Assembly (NCBI GenBank): GCA_902600635.1
Contig: CACKKE010000005.1
Location: 1-39,779, forward strand
From: an uncultured Pelagibacteraceae bacterium
GTDB taxonomy: Bacteria; Pseudomonadota; Alphaproteobacteria; Pelagibacterales; Pelagibacteraceae
DNA length: 39,779 nucleotides
Reading direction: 5' to 3'
Shown here: in pieces, positions 16,311 through 24,579 of the stretch
How the letters are laid out: the number at the start of each line of letters is the position of its first letter
How positions within the stretch are numbered: the first letter of the stretch is position 1
Translations under genes and position numbers: made by a program
The notes under the pieces: generated by a model
Databases searched by the model: none
What the model was told of the DNA's origin: nothing
The model's input: only the letters and a program-made list of their open reading frames with translations

Positions 16311-17955
16311 AAATTTTTATCATTTTATTATTCAATTCCTCTTGCCTTAGTGAATAAACAGAGCTACCAGGACTTTTCCATGAAAATTTTCCATTATCAA
16401 TTTTAAAAGAATGTTTTTTAAAAAAATCTTTACAAATAGTTTTGTTTTTATCAGTTACAATATGTTCACCGTAAATTTTCTTAATTCCTTTTTTTTTACA
16501 AATTTTTTTTATTTCATAAAGCATCCATGTTTCTAAATATCTTCCAAAAACCCTACAGCTAATTAGAAACGTATCTATAAAGATAGAATAATTATCAATT
16601 TTTTTTAAAATCATTAAACCAATTATCCCATGGTCTCCATAAAGATCTTTTAAACTGATCAACTTAATTTCTGTATATTCTTTTTTATTTAATTTGAGAA
16701 TATCATTCATAGAATATCTTTTTGTTCTTAAATTAAATTGATTTGTTTTTTGTGTCATTTGTGAGGCTCTTGCAATATTGTCTTTATTTAAATTTATAAC
16801 TTTTGGTTCAAGTTTTATAGATTTTAAATATTTTATTTCATCTGTGGCAATTTTTTTTTCATCAATAAATTTTGATCTAATTTTGTATTGTTTAATTTTA
16901 TTTTTGTCCTCTTTTGTAACTTTTATTTTTGAAAAAAGTTCAAAATTTTCTATTTGAGTTGGCCAATTTATTATGTTTTGATCAGGTTCAACTACGTATA
17001 CTTCTGGTAAAAACTTTTTAACCTTATTTCTTTCTAATGGATTATCATCCCAAAAAACAATACTATCCAAGGACAAATTTAAATCTTTAGCTATTTCTTT
17101 TATGTTTAAATATTTTTCTTTCCAATTAACTTTTATAGATACTAAGTCATTTTTCGATATTTGCATTTGTTTGTGATTATTGAAAACTTCCATTACATCC
17201 TTGGTGTTATTTTTACTTGATATACATAAAAGCACACCTTGTTGAGATAATTTTTTGATTTTCCTCTGAAAATCAACATATGCTTTACCTATTCCGTCTT
17301 GACCTAATAAAATATTATTAATTCCATCTTCACCAACTATTCCTCCCCATAATGTATTATCGCAATCAAGCACTAATACTTTTTTTGGGGTCGTTATAAA
17401 TTTAGTTAAAATTTTTTTTAGTGATGTGGCAATTAGTTCATGACCATAAGAACTTAACCTACAGTTTGCAAGATACCAATTTCTTTTATCGAATATGTTT
17501 TTATTTGAATTTTCAAAAATAGAATTAAAATTAAGTAAAATAAAATTTGAGTGTTTTTTACTTAAAAATAATAATTTATCATATAAATTTTCAAAATTCT
17601 CATCAATCATATTTTTCGTAGACAAATAATCAAAAATATTTTCACCTCTTTGGTTTATAAGAAATAAAATTAGTGGTGATGAAGAGTTCCTTAATCTAAA
17701 TTTTACTAAATTAATAATGGAATCATTTATCTTTTTTAAATCTTTATTTTTGTAATTTTTATTTTCGTCAATTAAATCGTTAATAAAAATTGCAGTAAAT
17801 AATGTATTTTCTTTAGGAGAATTATAAAAACCTTGGGTAAAATTATTAACAAATTTAAAATCCAATTTATTTGTGAAAGAAAATTTTTCGTTCCAAGCAT
17901 AATGATTAGGAATTAAATAAGATGTGCTAGAAATACTGATTTTGTTTTGAGCCAT
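16303..17955 (-). CDS. FkbH-like protein (HAD domain, acyl-ACP loading)
   Basis: 550 aa. The N-terminal about 180 residues match the SGNH-like lead region of FkbH proteins. The HAD core begins at VLVLDCDNTLWGGIVGEDG (DxDxT near residues 197-201), followed by LLCISSKNN and SIVFWDDNPLERN. The last about 150 residues (from YSMNDILKLNK) form a GNAT-like end with LLISCRVFGR-type strand ISCRVFGRYLETWML. FkbH enzymes dephosphorylate 1,3-bisphosphoglycerate while transferring glycerate to an ACP in polyketide pathways. Here, next to neuA, it suggests a glyceryl- or lactyl-type acyl supply for surface sugar decoration. It overlaps neuA by one base. Confidence 0.85.
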   Translation of the reverse strand: MAQNKISISSTSYLIPNHYAWNEKFSFTNKLDFKFVNNFTQGFYNSPKENTLFTAIFINDLIDENKNYKNKDLKKINDSIINLVKFRLRNSSSPLILFLINQRGENIFDYLSTKNMIDENFENLYDKLLFLSKKHSNFILLNFNSIFENSNKNIFDKRNWYLANCRLSSYGHELIATSLKKILTKFITTPKKVLVLDCDNTLWGGIVGEDGINNILLGQDGIGKAYVDFQRKIKKLSQQGVLLCISSKNNTKDVMEVFNNHKQMQISKNDLVSIKVNWKEKYLNIKEIAKDLNLSLDSIVFWDDNPLERNKVKKFLPEVYVVEPDQNIINWPTQIENFELFSKIKVTKEDKNKIKQYKIRSKFIDEKKIATDEIKYLKSIKLEPKVINLNKDNIARASQMTQKTNQFNLRTKRYSMNDILKLNKKEYTEIKLISLKDLYGDHGIIGLMILKKIDNYSIFIDTFLISCRVFGRYLETWMLYEIKKICKKKGIKKIYGEHIVTDKNKTICKDFFKKHSFKIDNGKFSWKSPGSSVYSLRQEELNNKMIKIYD

Positions 17956-18578
17956 TAATTTTTTAAATCTGAATAATTGTCGATGTCTAATGAATATTTT
18001 TTTTTTGTAATATATACGTTTTGGGGTGTTTCGTATATTGAATTTTTATTAATTAACAAATTAACTTTGAACAAGTAAATGTTTCCATTAAAAGAAAGAT
18101 CTTTAATTTTAAGAAATTTTTTTTTATTTAATATATTAATTTTTTTTTTTATTGCTGTTTTTCCTAAATAATTTGAAACTGAATGAATAGAACTTAACTT
18201 ATATTTTTTTGCATAATATAACATTTGATGAATATCTCTTTGATTTCTAAGGGGACTAGTTGGTTGTAACAATAAAATATATTGTTTTTTTGAAATTTTA
18301 TATTTTTTTATTAAATACTTCAAAACACTTTCTGATTTTGTCGAGGATAAAGCTAATTTTTTTGGTCTATTATCAATTAAAAATTTTTTAGAAAATTTTG
18401 TAGAAAAATTTCTAATTTTTTCGGAATCAGATGAAACTATAATTTTTTTAACTCTTTTGAGCTTTAATGATTGTTTTAATGTCCAGTAAATTAAAGGTTT
18501 ACCTTTAAAATTTGACAAATTTTTGTTAATTATTCTCTTTGAATTTTTTCTAGCTAATATAACACAATTAAATATCAT
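17955..18578 (-). CDS. neuA: CMP-sialic acid synthetase (NeuA-like cytidylyltransferase)
   Basis: 207 aa. CVILARKNSKRIINKNLSNF near the N terminus is the CTP-binding motif, followed by GKPLIYWTL, VSSDSEKI, LLLQPTSPLR and C-terminal SLDIDNYSDL, all as in NeuA/PseF enzymes. It activates a nonulosonic acid as the CMP sugar. With neuC and neuB in the neighbouring operon it completes a sialic-acid route. It leads the operon with FkbH, ACP, VOC and acyltransferase genes, which links those acyl functions to the nonulosonic acid. Slightly shorter than usual (about 220-230 aa). Confidence 0.85.
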   Translation of the reverse strand: MIFNCVILARKNSKRIINKNLSNFKGKPLIYWTLKQSLKLKRVKKIIVSSDSEKIRNFSTKFSKKFLIDNRPKKLALSSTKSESVLKYLIKKYKISKKQYILLLQPTSPLRNQRDIHQMLYYAKKYKLSSIHSVSNYLGKTAIKKKINILNKKKFLKIKDLSFNGNIYLFKVNLLINKNSIYETPQNVYITKKKYSLDIDNYSDLKN

Positions 18579-18582
18579 TATT

Positions 18583-20343
18583 ATGCAAGTTACAAAAAAA
18601 ATTTTCCTCTTGTTCCATTGTATTATATTTTCAGAAATAAAGTCATTCTTAGATAAAATTTATTATATTAATTATTTCTTAAAAAATATAAATTTATTGA
18701 AATATATAGGTTTTATATTTTATAGAAATAAAATTAATCCTTTCAAGTCACTCTCATTTCAAAGATATATTATCGAAAACAAAAAAAAGTGGCATAAATT
18801 AAAATTTGAAACAAACTCGAATGAAAAAATTTTAGTAGAAAATTTTATTAATCAAGCAGCCTACGGAATGAGCAACGCAATTATTTCCAAATTTTTATCT
18901 AAAATTAATAACAATGAAATTATAGGTTTTATTCGTGATGGTGATCTTAAAAGTGAAATAATTTTTAGAAGTTTTGGAATTCAAAAATTTATAAAACTAA
19001 AAAAAAAAAATATTTATCAAAGATTAAAGTATAATATTTTAGCCTTTATTAAAATTTTAAAAATCAACTCGCTAAATGATTATTGTAAAATTCAAATTAA
19101 AAATATTGATATTGGATTGCCAGCATATGATTCATTTATAAGATACACTGGCATTCCTACTGCAAAAGAAATGAGTTCTGATCTAATATTTTTTTTAGCA
19201 GAAACATTATATGTTTATGATAAATTTGAAGAAGTTATAAAAAAAGATAGATCAATTAAACATCTAATTCAATCAGAAACTGCATTTGTACCATTGAATA
19301 TTTTTTTTCAAGTTTCATTAAAAAATTCAATTAAAGTATATTCAAGACTGGGCACAGATAAATTTTCTATTCGTAGATATGACAATTCTAAGCAAAGATA
19401 TTTTTATAGAGCCAACATATCTCAGAAATTACTTGATGAAGTACATAATAATTTTTCAAAAAAGTGTAATACTGATATTCAAAAATATTATAAAGGCCTC
19501 CAAAAAAAAGGTTATTTTGGTCAAGATTTAAGAATTAGAGCAAAATTAAAAAAAAGACTTAAATTAATTTCAAAAGATGAAATTCTTAAACGATTTAATT
19601 GGAGTCGTCAAAAAAAAATTGTTGTATTCTTTTTGAATCATCTAATTGATGTTAATTTTCATTCGGGGCCAAGAACTATTTTTAAAGATAACTATACTTG
19701 GACAAATTTTTTATTAAATAAAATTAAATCAATTAAGAATGTTAATTGGATTTTGAAAGATCATCCAAGTCAGCCATTTTACAAATCAAAATTAAATTTC
19801 GAAAAAGAAATAAAATCATTAACCAAAAAATTTTCACATATAAATTATTTTAATCTTGAATGGGATGCTGCATCTTTAAAAAAGATTGCTGATTTGGCTA
19901 TTACATCACATGGCACAGTTGGGGTTGAATATCCATCATTTGGCATCGATAGTCTTTATGTGGAAAATTCTTTTTATTCGAATGTTGATATTAAGAAAAA
20001 AATTTCTAACATGAATGAATTAAATAAAAAATTAAAAAAATTAGATAAAACTAAAAGAGTAAAATCAAAAATTTGTAGAAAGGCTAATTCATTTTTGTAT
20101 ATTCGATACATTCTTCTTCAGAACAAATGTTCAATAATTCCATCACATGATACTTCCAGACAAATAGATGAAAATAAATATTGGCAAAATTCAACAAATT
20201 TAATTAAAAAATTTTCTTTTGGAAATGATGAATTTTATAAAATGTTTAAAATACAATTGAAATATAATATGAGGCATACTGTAAACTTTAATCAGCTTAA
20301 TTTAAAAAAAATTTATTATAATGATTTAAGTGAAAATTGTTAA
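18583..20343 (+). CDS. Large capsule-type glycosyltransferase candidate
   Basis: I place the start at ATG 18583 (586 aa); the track start at 18523 is a TTG inside neuA. No transmembrane signature is clear. The C-terminal half looks GT-B-like: KKIVVFFLNHLIDV, NVNWILKDHPSQPF (a common 'HP' motif), YFNLEWD and LAITSHGTVGVEYPSFGIDSLYVE, resembling the donor-binding end of capsule-synthesis (KpsC/KpsS-like) and other sugar transferases. It may be a nonulosonic acid transferase, as its gene diverges from neuA. The predicted starts of the two genes are only four bases apart. The first about 100 residues match nothing I know. Confidence 0.5.
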   Translation: MQVTKKIFLLFHCIIFSEIKSFLDKIYYINYFLKNINLLKYIGFIFYRNKINPFKSLSFQRYIIENKKKWHKLKFETNSNEKILVENFINQAAYGMSNAIISKFLSKINNNEIIGFIRDGDLKSEIIFRSFGIQKFIKLKKKNIYQRLKYNILAFIKILKINSLNDYCKIQIKNIDIGLPAYDSFIRYTGIPTAKEMSSDLIFFLAETLYVYDKFEEVIKKDRSIKHLIQSETAFVPLNIFFQVSLKNSIKVYSRLGTDKFSIRRYDNSKQRYFYRANISQKLLDEVHNNFSKKCNTDIQKYYKGLQKKGYFGQDLRIRAKLKKRLKLISKDEILKRFNWSRQKKIVVFFLNHLIDVNFHSGPRTIFKDNYTWTNFLLNKIKSIKNVNWILKDHPSQPFYKSKLNFEKEIKSLTKKFSHINYFNLEWDAASLKKIADLAITSHGTVGVEYPSFGIDSLYVENSFYSNVDIKKKISNMNELNKKLKKLDKTKRVKSKICRKANSFLYIRYILLQNKCSIIPSHDTSRQIDENKYWQNSTNLIKKFSFGNDEFYKMFKIQLKYNMRHTVNFNQLNLKKIYYNDLSENC

Positions 20344-20357
20344 TTAATCCAAAATTG

Positions 20358-22379
20358 ATGTCTAAAATTGCTTACAGAAGTGAAATTGATGGTTTAAGAG
20401 CCATCGCAGTAATTTCTGTTATTTTATATCATGTCAAATTCGATATTGGGAATTTTCTTTTATTTAAAGGAGGATTTGTAGGGGTAGATATTTTTTTTGT
20501 AATATCTGGATATTTAATTTCTAAAATATTATTAGTTGAATTAAAAACAACAAATCGAATATCAATAATTAGCTTCTACATTAGAAGAGCTAGAAGATTA
20601 TTACCTGTACTGTTTTTTATTTTATCCATTATATTTGTCATCGGATATTTTTATCTTTTACCATCTTTATATTTAGAGTTATCAAAAACTTCTCTCTCGG
20701 TTTTATTTTTTTTTTCTAATATTTATTTTTTAGTAAATGAAATTAATTATGGAAATTTAGTATCTGATCTCAATCCTCTTTTACATGCTTGGACTTTGTC
20801 CTTAGAGGAACAATTTTATATAATTTTTCCTTTTATTTTAATAATTCTTAATAATTTTTTCAAAAAAAAAACTTTTTTTATTATCATTTTTTTTACTCTA
20901 GTTTCCTTTGCTTCAGGAATTCTTATAAATTATTTAGCTCAATTTGATGAAAGACTAAACCAATTTGATTTTTATTTACTACCTTTTAGAGCATGGGAGT
21001 TACTTTTAGGTTCTGTTGCAGCACTATTAGAAATAGAAAAAAAATATAAAGTTGAAAAAATTTTTAAATCGAGTTTATCATTTAGCTTAGGTCTTTTAAT
21101 AATTTTTTTTTCAATAATTTTTATTGACCTTGAGGCAAGGTATTTAAATTTACAGTTAATTTTTCCTTGTATTGGAACATTTTTGATCATCATCTCTAAA
21201 GAAAGTGGATGTTTACCATTTAAATTATTGACAAATAAAAACATATGTTTTGTTGGATTAATTTCATATTCACTTTATTTGTGGCATTTTCCTATTATTT
21301 CTCTGATTAATTTGAATGACTTAAACAATGTTAACTTTTTTAATAATAATTATCTAAAAATTTTATATCTAATAACTATTTTTTTATTATCATCCATATC
21401 TTATTTTTTTGTTGAGAAACCGTTTAGAAATAAAAAAATTTTTAGTAATAAATTATTATCAAAAATTATAATTTTTGTTTTTTTATCTCTTATTTTTATA
21501 TCTTTAATTATTAAAGAAAATGAAGGATTGAAAAATAGATTTCCAAATTATAATTTATTATTAAAAAACTTTAAAATTGATAACAATAGATTTCATAACG
21601 AATGGCGAAAAGATCTCTTCAAATTTTATTCATATAGTTCTAAAGAAAATTTAAAAAATTTAGATAATAAACAGAATGTTCTTATTATAGGCAATTCATT
21701 TGCAGTAGATTATTTCAATTTATTTAATCTAAATAAAGATAAATTTAAAAATTATAACTTTTTTATTTTAAGGGGCGGCACAAATTTTTTTATTGAAAAC
21801 TATATGAAGTTTGAGGAAATGCAGATTGCAGATATCATAATTTTAGGGACAAAATTTGACTCAAAATCAGGAAATCTTTCTTATGATGAGTCGTTTAAAT
21901 TAATAAAGGACGAAATTAATCAATTAAGAGAATTTACAAAAAAAAACAATAAAAAACTTATTATTTTTTTAAGTAGGCCAGAATTTAGTATTAACGCTCC
22001 TGAGCTAAATAAAAAAAATAAACCTCTTGAAACTCTCGATTTTAATAACAATTATACTTACTTAGATAAACTTATTCATCAAAAAATATTAAAAAAAACA
22101 AATATAACAAAAGAAAATTTTGAAGAGTGGAGTAATAAATATTTTTTACTTTTAATGAAAGATAAAATTGATTTAAACACAAAATTAAAAAAATATTTAA
22201 AAAAAGAAAATATATTATTTTTTAACCCCTTTGATTACGCCTGTGATTTTAATAAAAAAAAATGTCTAATTGTAGACGATAAATATCAAAAAATTTATTT
22301 TGATTATGGACATTATACTCTTGAAGGTGCAGAATTTTTTGGAAAGATTATAAATGAAGATTTTTTAAGTTATAGATAA
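20358..22379 (+). CDS. Acyltransferase-3 (OafA-like) with C-terminal SGNH domain
   Basis: 673 aa from ATG 20358; the track start at 20337 is a TTG overlapping the upstream gene. YRSEIDGLRAIAVISVILYH at the N terminus is the acyltransferase-3 hallmark. It is followed by FVGVDIFFVISGYLI, RRARRLLP and LHAWTLSLEEQFY, with about ten membrane helices. The soluble end has NVLIIGNSFAVDYF (Ser nucleophile near residue 446, with Asn where GDS has Asp) and DYGHYTLEGAEFF with the catalytic His. Such two-domain proteins O-acetylate surface polysaccharides, transferring acetyl across the inner membrane. It follows the glycosyltransferase candidate by 14 bases. Confidence 0.9.
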   Translation: MSKIAYRSEIDGLRAIAVISVILYHVKFDIGNFLLFKGGFVGVDIFFVISGYLISKILLVELKTTNRISIISFYIRRARRLLPVLFFILSIIFVIGYFYLLPSLYLELSKTSLSVLFFFSNIYFLVNEINYGNLVSDLNPLLHAWTLSLEEQFYIIFPFILIILNNFFKKKTFFIIIFFTLVSFASGILINYLAQFDERLNQFDFYLLPFRAWELLLGSVAALLEIEKKYKVEKIFKSSLSFSLGLLIIFFSIIFIDLEARYLNLQLIFPCIGTFLIIISKESGCLPFKLLTNKNICFVGLISYSLYLWHFPIISLINLNDLNNVNFFNNNYLKILYLITIFLLSSISYFFVEKPFRNKKIFSNKLLSKIIIFVFLSLIFISLIIKENEGLKNRFPNYNLLLKNFKIDNNRFHNEWRKDLFKFYSYSSKENLKNLDNKQNVLIIGNSFAVDYFNLFNLNKDKFKNYNFFILRGGTNFFIENYMKFEEMQIADIIILGTKFDSKSGNLSYDESFKLIKDEINQLREFTKKNNKKLIIFLSRPEFSINAPELNKKNKPLETLDFNNNYTYLDKLIHQKILKKTNITKENFEEWSNKYFLLLMKDKIDLNTKLKKYLKKENILFFNPFDYACDFNKKKCLIVDDKYQKIYFDYGHYTLEGAEFFGKIINEDFLSYR

Positions 22380-22437
22380 TTGTATTTAAAAAAAATTTGA
22401 TCAGAATTTTGAAATTAGAAGATAAAAAATTAAAAAC

Positions 22438-23016
22438 TTATTCATTACCAAATGAAGGTCTTTTATTAGATTTAATCCAATTTTCTTTTAATATTTCATA
22501 AATTACACTATCAACATATTGACCTTTATAATAATGACTTTTTTTACAAGTTCCGACTTTCCTCCAACCGAGAATTTTATTTAAATTATGTGCGTTTTTA
22601 TTTATTAAAAGTGTTGAGGAAAAAATTCTATTTAAATTTAGTCTAGTCAATCCGAATTCAGTCAATAAAGCCAATGCCTCTAGAGCATAAATGCCATTTT
22701 TATACTTAGAATTACCTATAATTATTGAGCTTTCTGCACTTCTGTGATGTGAATTTAATTTGCTGAGAGAGATAACTCCAATCATTTTAGAATTTTTGAG
22801 AATTTTAACTCCTAGTAAAAGCCTATCCTTATTTCTTCTAACATCATCTAGATATTTTTTTTGGTCAGATTTAGAATTTGGCCAAGGGTACTTGCCTACC
22901 AATGAGTTAATTTCGTCATCATTAAACCAATCATACCAATCTTTGCCTACATCCGCAGATGAAGGATAAGATAAGTATACACTGCTACCTTTAATGAACA
23001 GATTTTTTTTTTTCAT
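22438..23016 (-). CDS. RimJ/RimL-type GNAT N-acyltransferase
   Basis: 192 aa. GSSVYLSYPSSADVGKDWYDWFND, then LLLGVKILKNSKMIGVISLSKLN, AESSIIIGNSKYKNGIYALEAL (acyl-CoA binding region) and INKNAHNLNKILGWRKVGTCKKSHYYKGQYVDSVIYEI are in RimJ/RimL order. The His-Tyr rich end is typical of GNATs that modify sugar nucleotides. It is the last gene of the aldolase-ligase-ACP operon and overlaps the ACP gene by an ATGA, so it is the natural candidate for transferring the ACP-borne acyl group to an amino sugar. Acetyl-CoA use is the conservative alternative. Confidence 0.75.
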   Translation of the reverse strand: MKKKNLFIKGSSVYLSYPSSADVGKDWYDWFNDDEINSLVGKYPWPNSKSDQKKYLDDVRRNKDRLLLGVKILKNSKMIGVISLSKLNSHHRSAESSIIIGNSKYKNGIYALEALALLTEFGLTRLNLNRIFSSTLLINKNAHNLNKILGWRKVGTCKKSHYYKGQYVDSVIYEILKENWIKSNKRPSFGNE

Positions 23017-23255
23017 TTTTTTATTTTTTTATTTAATACCTTTATAATATTTTTGTAACTGTCAAGCATTATCATTTCTTTATAATTAAATTTAATTTTA
23101 AATTTTTTTTCTAAATTAGAGATTAATGTAAGAAAGTTTAAACTATCCCAATTTTTACAATTTGAGGCTTTTAAATAAGGGTTTATTTTTTTTTTGGGAA
23201 TTTTAAGAGATTTTGAAATAATAGTCTTTAATAAGTCTTCGATTTTATTTTTCAT
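23013..23255 (-). CDS. Second acyl carrier protein
   Basis: 80 aa. The phosphopantetheine Ser is in CKNWDSLNFLTLI (near residue 36), followed by EKKFKIKFNYKEMIML and a C-terminal helix. The sequence is clearly different from the ACP at 16083-16310, though it shares the NWDSL/KWDSL site and the KKFKIKF stretch. ATGA overlaps bind it to the VOC-like gene before it and the GNAT gene after it. It probably carries the acyl product of this operon's ligase. Confidence 0.8.
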   Translation of the reverse strand: MKNKIEDLLKTIISKSLKIPKKKINPYLKASNCKNWDSLNFLTLISNLEKKFKIKFNYKEMIMLDSYKNIIKVLNKKIKK

Positions 23256-23917
23256 CTTTTTTCTATTAATTCAATTATTATATCACCTGAAGTCCTGATT
23301 AATACTAATCTTAAAATATTATTGTTTATTTTTAGCTTAAATATTTTTGAAATATAATTTATCTCTTTTTTTTTAATTCTTTTCAAATCATCTTTTATAT
23401 TTGTTGAGAAAAAGGATATAAAGTTAAAACCGAGATCATCTAAATATATTTTAGTCTTGTTAATATTTTTTTTTACAACAAGTTGAGTTTTTTTTCTTTT
23501 AAAATTTGGTAAATTTCCGTAAAATGTGTTTTTTTTAAATTTAATATTTAATAAAAAATTCATATTTTTGAATAATTTATAATCACTTAAAACATTAGAT
23601 GAGTTTAAGTATAATTTCTTTAATTTATTAATTTTAACTAAATCTAAATTAGCAGTTTTATGATTATTTATTGTATTAACATTTTGATTTTGGAAATTTT
23701 TTTTATAATTAATCAGTTCAAGGCCAAAATTCCAATTTTTATTTTTATAAAAAACAATATCATGAAATTTAAAATTTTTTCTAAGAAAAGGTTTCTTGCA
23801 ATTATCATTAATTAATTTTTTTTTTTTGAAATACAGCTCAAATTGAGTCTTTTTTAAACTTAATTTTTTTTTTGGCCAATCGTAAGTATATCCTATGTGT
23901 GAAACATAGGTTATCAT
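23252..23917 (-). CDS. Divergent protein, possibly VOC-like
   Basis: 221 aa, highly Lys/Asn-rich. The N terminus TYVSHIGYTYDW and the later FHDIVFYKNKNWNFGLELINY recall a VOC module with His and Glu positions. The end (LGFNFISFFSTNIKDD ... LVLIRTSGDIIIELIEK) looks like the final VOC strand with its Glu. A Lys-rich middle (residues about 90-150) has no clear match. The same position in the FkbH operon, beside an ACP, is held by a true VOC protein, which supports the reading. Other folds cannot be excluded. It overlaps its neighbours by ATGA at both ends. Confidence 0.4.
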   Translation of the reverse strand: MITYVSHIGYTYDWPKKKLSLKKTQFELYFKKKKLINDNCKKPFLRKNFKFHDIVFYKNKNWNFGLELINYKKNFQNQNVNTINNHKTANLDLVKINKLKKLYLNSSNVLSDYKLFKNMNFLLNIKFKKNTFYGNLPNFKRKKTQLVVKKNINKTKIYLDDLGFNFISFFSTNIKDDLKRIKKKEINYISKIFKLKINNNILRLVLIRTSGDIIIELIEKR

Positions 23918-24579
23918 TTAGAAATAGCAAATACTCTTGCTGGAGCTCCATCTGCATTTTCAATTTTTAGTGGAGCAACTACTAATTCGACTTTATTTTT
24001 TTTTCTAATTAAATTTGTATTATTAAGATATTCAACAAGTAAACAATTGTTTCCTAAAAGAATTTTATGAATAGGAGAGTCTATTTCACATCCATATCCA
24101 TCTTTTGGATTATCGGGCATAGGGGTATCCATTGCTAACAATTTACATCCCATTTTAATTAAAAATCTTGCAGACTCTTTTGATAAATAAGGATGCTGTT
24201 CATAATAATTTATTGAATCAATATTTTTGCTCCAATTGTAATTAAGAACAATTCTTTTATGTTTTTTTTTTATAAATTTTTTTAATTCAGAAACGGATAC
24301 CTCTGAAAATTTTTTTTTGTAAGATAAATCAATAACTAGTGCCTCACCGGTTAATAAATCTAAATCAATTTTATCTATTGTTTTTCCCTTTTTTATAAAA
24401 TGTTTTGGAGCATCAACGTGGGTACCAGTGTGAGTACCAAAAATGATTTTTTTTACCTCTCTTTTTTCAATTCCTATTCTTCCTTGAGTAGAAATCTCAA
24501 CTTTTGGGTGCCAAGGAACAGGGAAAGTTGTCATACCATCCTTTATCGTTAGAGTTAGATCAAATGTTTTTGTTTTCAT
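23914..24579 (-). CDS. Cyclase-family metal-dependent hydrolase
   Basis: 221 aa. The signature FGTHTGTHVDAPKHFIKKGKTI (HxGTHxDxPxHF, about residues 50-71) is the metal site of the kynurenine-formamidase/cyclase family (PF04199). An N-terminal FDLTLTIKDGMTTFP and later LAMDTPMPDN are also typical. Members hydrolyse or cyclise amides and lactones; some serve polyketide pathways. Its role beside an acyl ligase and ACP could be to open, close or trim an intermediate. Tryptophan degradation is unlikely from the context. It overlaps the ligase gene by an ATGA. Confidence 0.8.
   Translation of the reverse strand: MKTKTFDLTLTIKDGMTTFPVPWHPKVEISTQGRIGIEKREVKKIIFGTHTGTHVDAPKHFIKKGKTIDKIDLDLLTGEALVIDLSYKKKFSEVSVSELKKFIKKKHKRIVLNYNWSKNIDSINYYEQHPYLSKESARFLIKMGCKLLAMDTPMPDNPKDGYGCEIDSPIHKILLGNNCLLVEYLNNTNLIRKKNKVELVVAPLKIENADGAPARVFAISK

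Noticed and set aside
22380-22437. Possible terminator between the convergent O-acetylase and GNAT genes
   Set aside because: Only an imperfect symmetry around TGATCA is visible; no stable stem with a T-run.
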